DNA of 64,000 nucleotides, from contig NZ_JAMZDX010000008.1 of assembly GCF_024172095.1 (NCBI RefSeq), positions 248,001-312,000 on the forward strand, given 5' to 3'. Positions 62,828 to 64,000 of this stretch are shown piece after piece. The notes under the pieces are model-generated. The model saw only the letters and a program-made list of their open reading frames with translations. It was not told where the DNA came from and searched no databases. Numbering within the stretch: position 1 is the first letter of the stretch; each line of letters starts with the position of its first letter. Made by a program: the position numbers and the translations under genes. The DNA is from Kitasatospora cinereorecta. Its GTDB lineage: Bacteria > Actinomycetota > Actinomycetes > Streptomycetales > Streptomycetaceae.

Positions 62828-63679
62828 ATGAAGCTCATGCGGGTCGGGGCGCCGGGCGCGGAAGCGCCGGTGCTCCTCGACAAGGACGGCGCCACGTACG
62901 CGCTGGCCGGTCTGGCCGCCGACATCGACGGGGAGTTCCTGGCGGGTGGCGGGATCGAGCGGGTCCGGCAGGCGCTCGCCGCCGGCGAACTGCCGCTGGT
63001 CGACATAGCCGCCCTGCGGGTCGGGGCACCGGTCGCGCGCCCGGGCAAGGTGGTGTGCGTCGGCCTCAACTACCGCGACCACGCCGAGGAGACGGGTGCC
63101 GCGATCCCGCCGCGTCCGGTGGTCTTCATGAAGGACGCCTCCACCGTGGTCGGCCCCTACGACCGGGTGCCGATTCCCCGCGGGTCCACCAAGACCGACT
63201 GGGAGGTCGAGCTCGCGGTGGTGATCGGCAGCGAGGCCCGCTACCTGGGCGATCCGTCCGAGGCGGCCGCCTGCATCGCCGGCTACGCGATCAGCAACGA
63301 CGTCTCCGAGCGGGAGTTCCAGCTCGAGTACTCCGCCCAGTGGGACCTCGGGAAGTCCTGCGAGGGCTTCAATCCGCTGGGGCCCTGGCTGGTCACCCCC
63401 GACGAGGTCGGCGACCCGCAGTCGCTGGGCCTGCGTCTGGCGGTCAACGGCGAGCCGCGCCAGAACGGCGACACCAAGAACATGATCTTCGACGTGGCGT
63501 ACCTGGTCTGGTACCTGAGCCAGTACATGGTGCTGCGCCCCGGCGACGTCATCAACACCGGCACCCCCGCCGGCGTCGCACTGGGCCTGCCCGGCACCCC
63601 CTACCTGCGCGAAGGGGATGTGGTCGAGCTGTCCATCGACGGCCTCGGCACCCAGCGCCAGACTTTCGTGAACGCGTGA
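62828..63679 (+). CDS. Fumarylacetoacetate hydrolase family protein, probable 2,4-diketo-3-deoxy-L-fuconate hydrolase
   Basis: The ATG at 62828 has GGGAGAG upstream; 283 residues. FAH-family core: GKVVCVGLNYRDHAEETGAA, PVVFMKDASTVVGPYD, TDWEVELAVVIGSEARYLG (metal-binding Glu residues), and GDVINTGTPAGVALGLP. The product would hydrolyse or cleave a diketo acid with a divalent metal ion. The next gene, an L-fuconate dehydratase homologue, points to the non-phosphorylated L-fucose pathway, in which a FAH protein acts on 2,4-diketo-3-deoxy-L-fuconate. Substrate assignment is from context. Confidence 0.85.
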   Translation: MKLMRVGAPGAEAPVLLDKDGATYALAGLAADIDGEFLAGGGIERVRQALAAGELPLVDIAALRVGAPVARPGKVVCVGLNYRDHAEETGAAIPPRPVVFMKDASTVVGPYDRVPIPRGSTKTDWEVELAVVIGSEARYLGDPSEAAACIAGYAISNDVSEREFQLEYSAQWDLGKSCEGFNPLGPWLVTPDEVGDPQSLGLRLAVNGEPRQNGDTKNMIFDVAYLVWYLSQYMVLRPGDVINTGTPAGVALGLPGTPYLREGDVVELSIDGLGTQRQTFVNA

Positions 63680-63690
63680 AAGGCACCGCC

Positions 63691-64000
63691 ATGACCGCCA
63701 CAACAGCGCGGATCACCGCCGTCGACACCTATGACGTCCGCTTCCCGACCTCGCGGGAGCTGGACGGGTCCGACGCGATGAACCCCGACCCCGACTACTC
63801 CGCCGCCTACCTGATCCTGCGCACCTCCGCAGGCGGCCACGAGGGCCACGGCTTCACCTTCACCATCGGCCGCGGCAACGACGTCCAGGTCGCCGCCATC
63901 GACGCACTGCGCGACCACGTCGTCGGACGGCCGGTCGCGGAGCTGTGCGCCGACCCCGGCTCGCTCTACCGCGACCTGATCGGCGACAGCCAGCTGCGCT
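63691..64000 (+). CDS. L-fuconate dehydratase (enolase superfamily), truncated by window edge
   Basis: The ATG at 63691 lies 11 bp after the FAH stop; 103 residues are visible. ITAVDTYDVRFPTSRELDGS and DAMNPDPDYSAAYLILRTSA with GHGFTFTIGRGNDVQVAAID match the N-terminal capping domain of L-fuconate dehydratases of the enolase superfamily; the catalytic barrel is beyond the window. It would dehydrate L-fuconate to 2-keto-3-deoxy-L-fuconate. It is co-transcribed with the FAH gene. Confidence 0.85.
   Translation, partial: MTATTARITAVDTYDVRFPTSRELDGSDAMNPDPDYSAAYLILRTSAGGHEGHGFTFTIGRGNDVQVAAIDALRDHVVGRPVAELCADPGSLYRDLIGDSQLR

Overview
This window looks like part of a large replicon from a streptomycete (Streptomyces or Kitasatospora). 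GC is very high throughout, GTG starts are common, and the families are typical of these bacteria: class F sortase with an Excalibur protein, a DUF2637 Spd-like plasmid protein, a LuxR-type LAL regulator, helicase-associated (HA) domain proteins and an actinobacterial lexA. Two ParA systems, a Spd-like protein and several iteron-like repeat fields lie in the first 11 kb. I therefore infer a linear megaplasmid, or a chromosome arm that absorbed plasmid backbone. No replication initiator, telomere gene or FtsK-type transfer gene is visible.

Layout. 1-11 kb is partition and transfer backbone: a ParA with an overlapping, truncated partner; a gene-poor field of CATCCATAC/GCATGC repeats; then ParB and a second ParA, with near-identical 15-bp palindromes at the end of parB and directly after parA; then a field of CTGCGCA repeats; then a Spd-like membrane protein. 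11-18 kb holds an HA-protein relic, sortase/Excalibur, a TetR-controlled 2OG-oxygenase plus PLP-lyase operon, and a SUKH-LRR protein. 18-27 kb is an accessory island: two overlapping genes sharing a prion-like motif, SUKH and DUF1963 genes, a WD40-KAP NTPase bounded by inverted repeats and lying between the two halves of a broken ATP-dependent DNA ligase gene, and a membrane protein/pentapeptide-repeat pair. 28-36 kb is a DNA-damage module: an alkA-like glycosylase gene, DnaE2/ImuC, an ImuB-like Y-family protein and LexA. The glycosylase gene is split by an 869-bp non-autonomous element that carries one gene, has TGT-type ends and makes a 5-bp target duplication. 36-42 kb has a tRNA-like gene, a giant NB-ARC/WD40 STAND protein and an IS256-family element. 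43-59 kb is a duplicated accessory region: two copies of a sigma-factor/TPR-like/small-membrane-protein cassette and two copies of a frameshifted TPR-like gene, each followed by a different cargo (Ser/Thr kinase, or a glycine-rich pair) and an HA relic; it also holds a PIN-domain protein and a secreted lectin plus pore-forming-like protein. 59-64 kb has a LAL regulator and the start of an L-fucose catabolic operon behind strong palindromes.

Main points. The clearest new-looking structure is the 869-bp element inside alkA, because removing it and one target duplication restores the glycosylase frame exactly. The WD40-KAP unit inside the ligase gene, the shared amyloid-like motif in two coupled genes, and the partition and transfer repeat fields also merit follow-up. 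Many genes here are broken, and a few lesions could be assembly errors. All family calls come from reading motifs by eye; no database search was possible.
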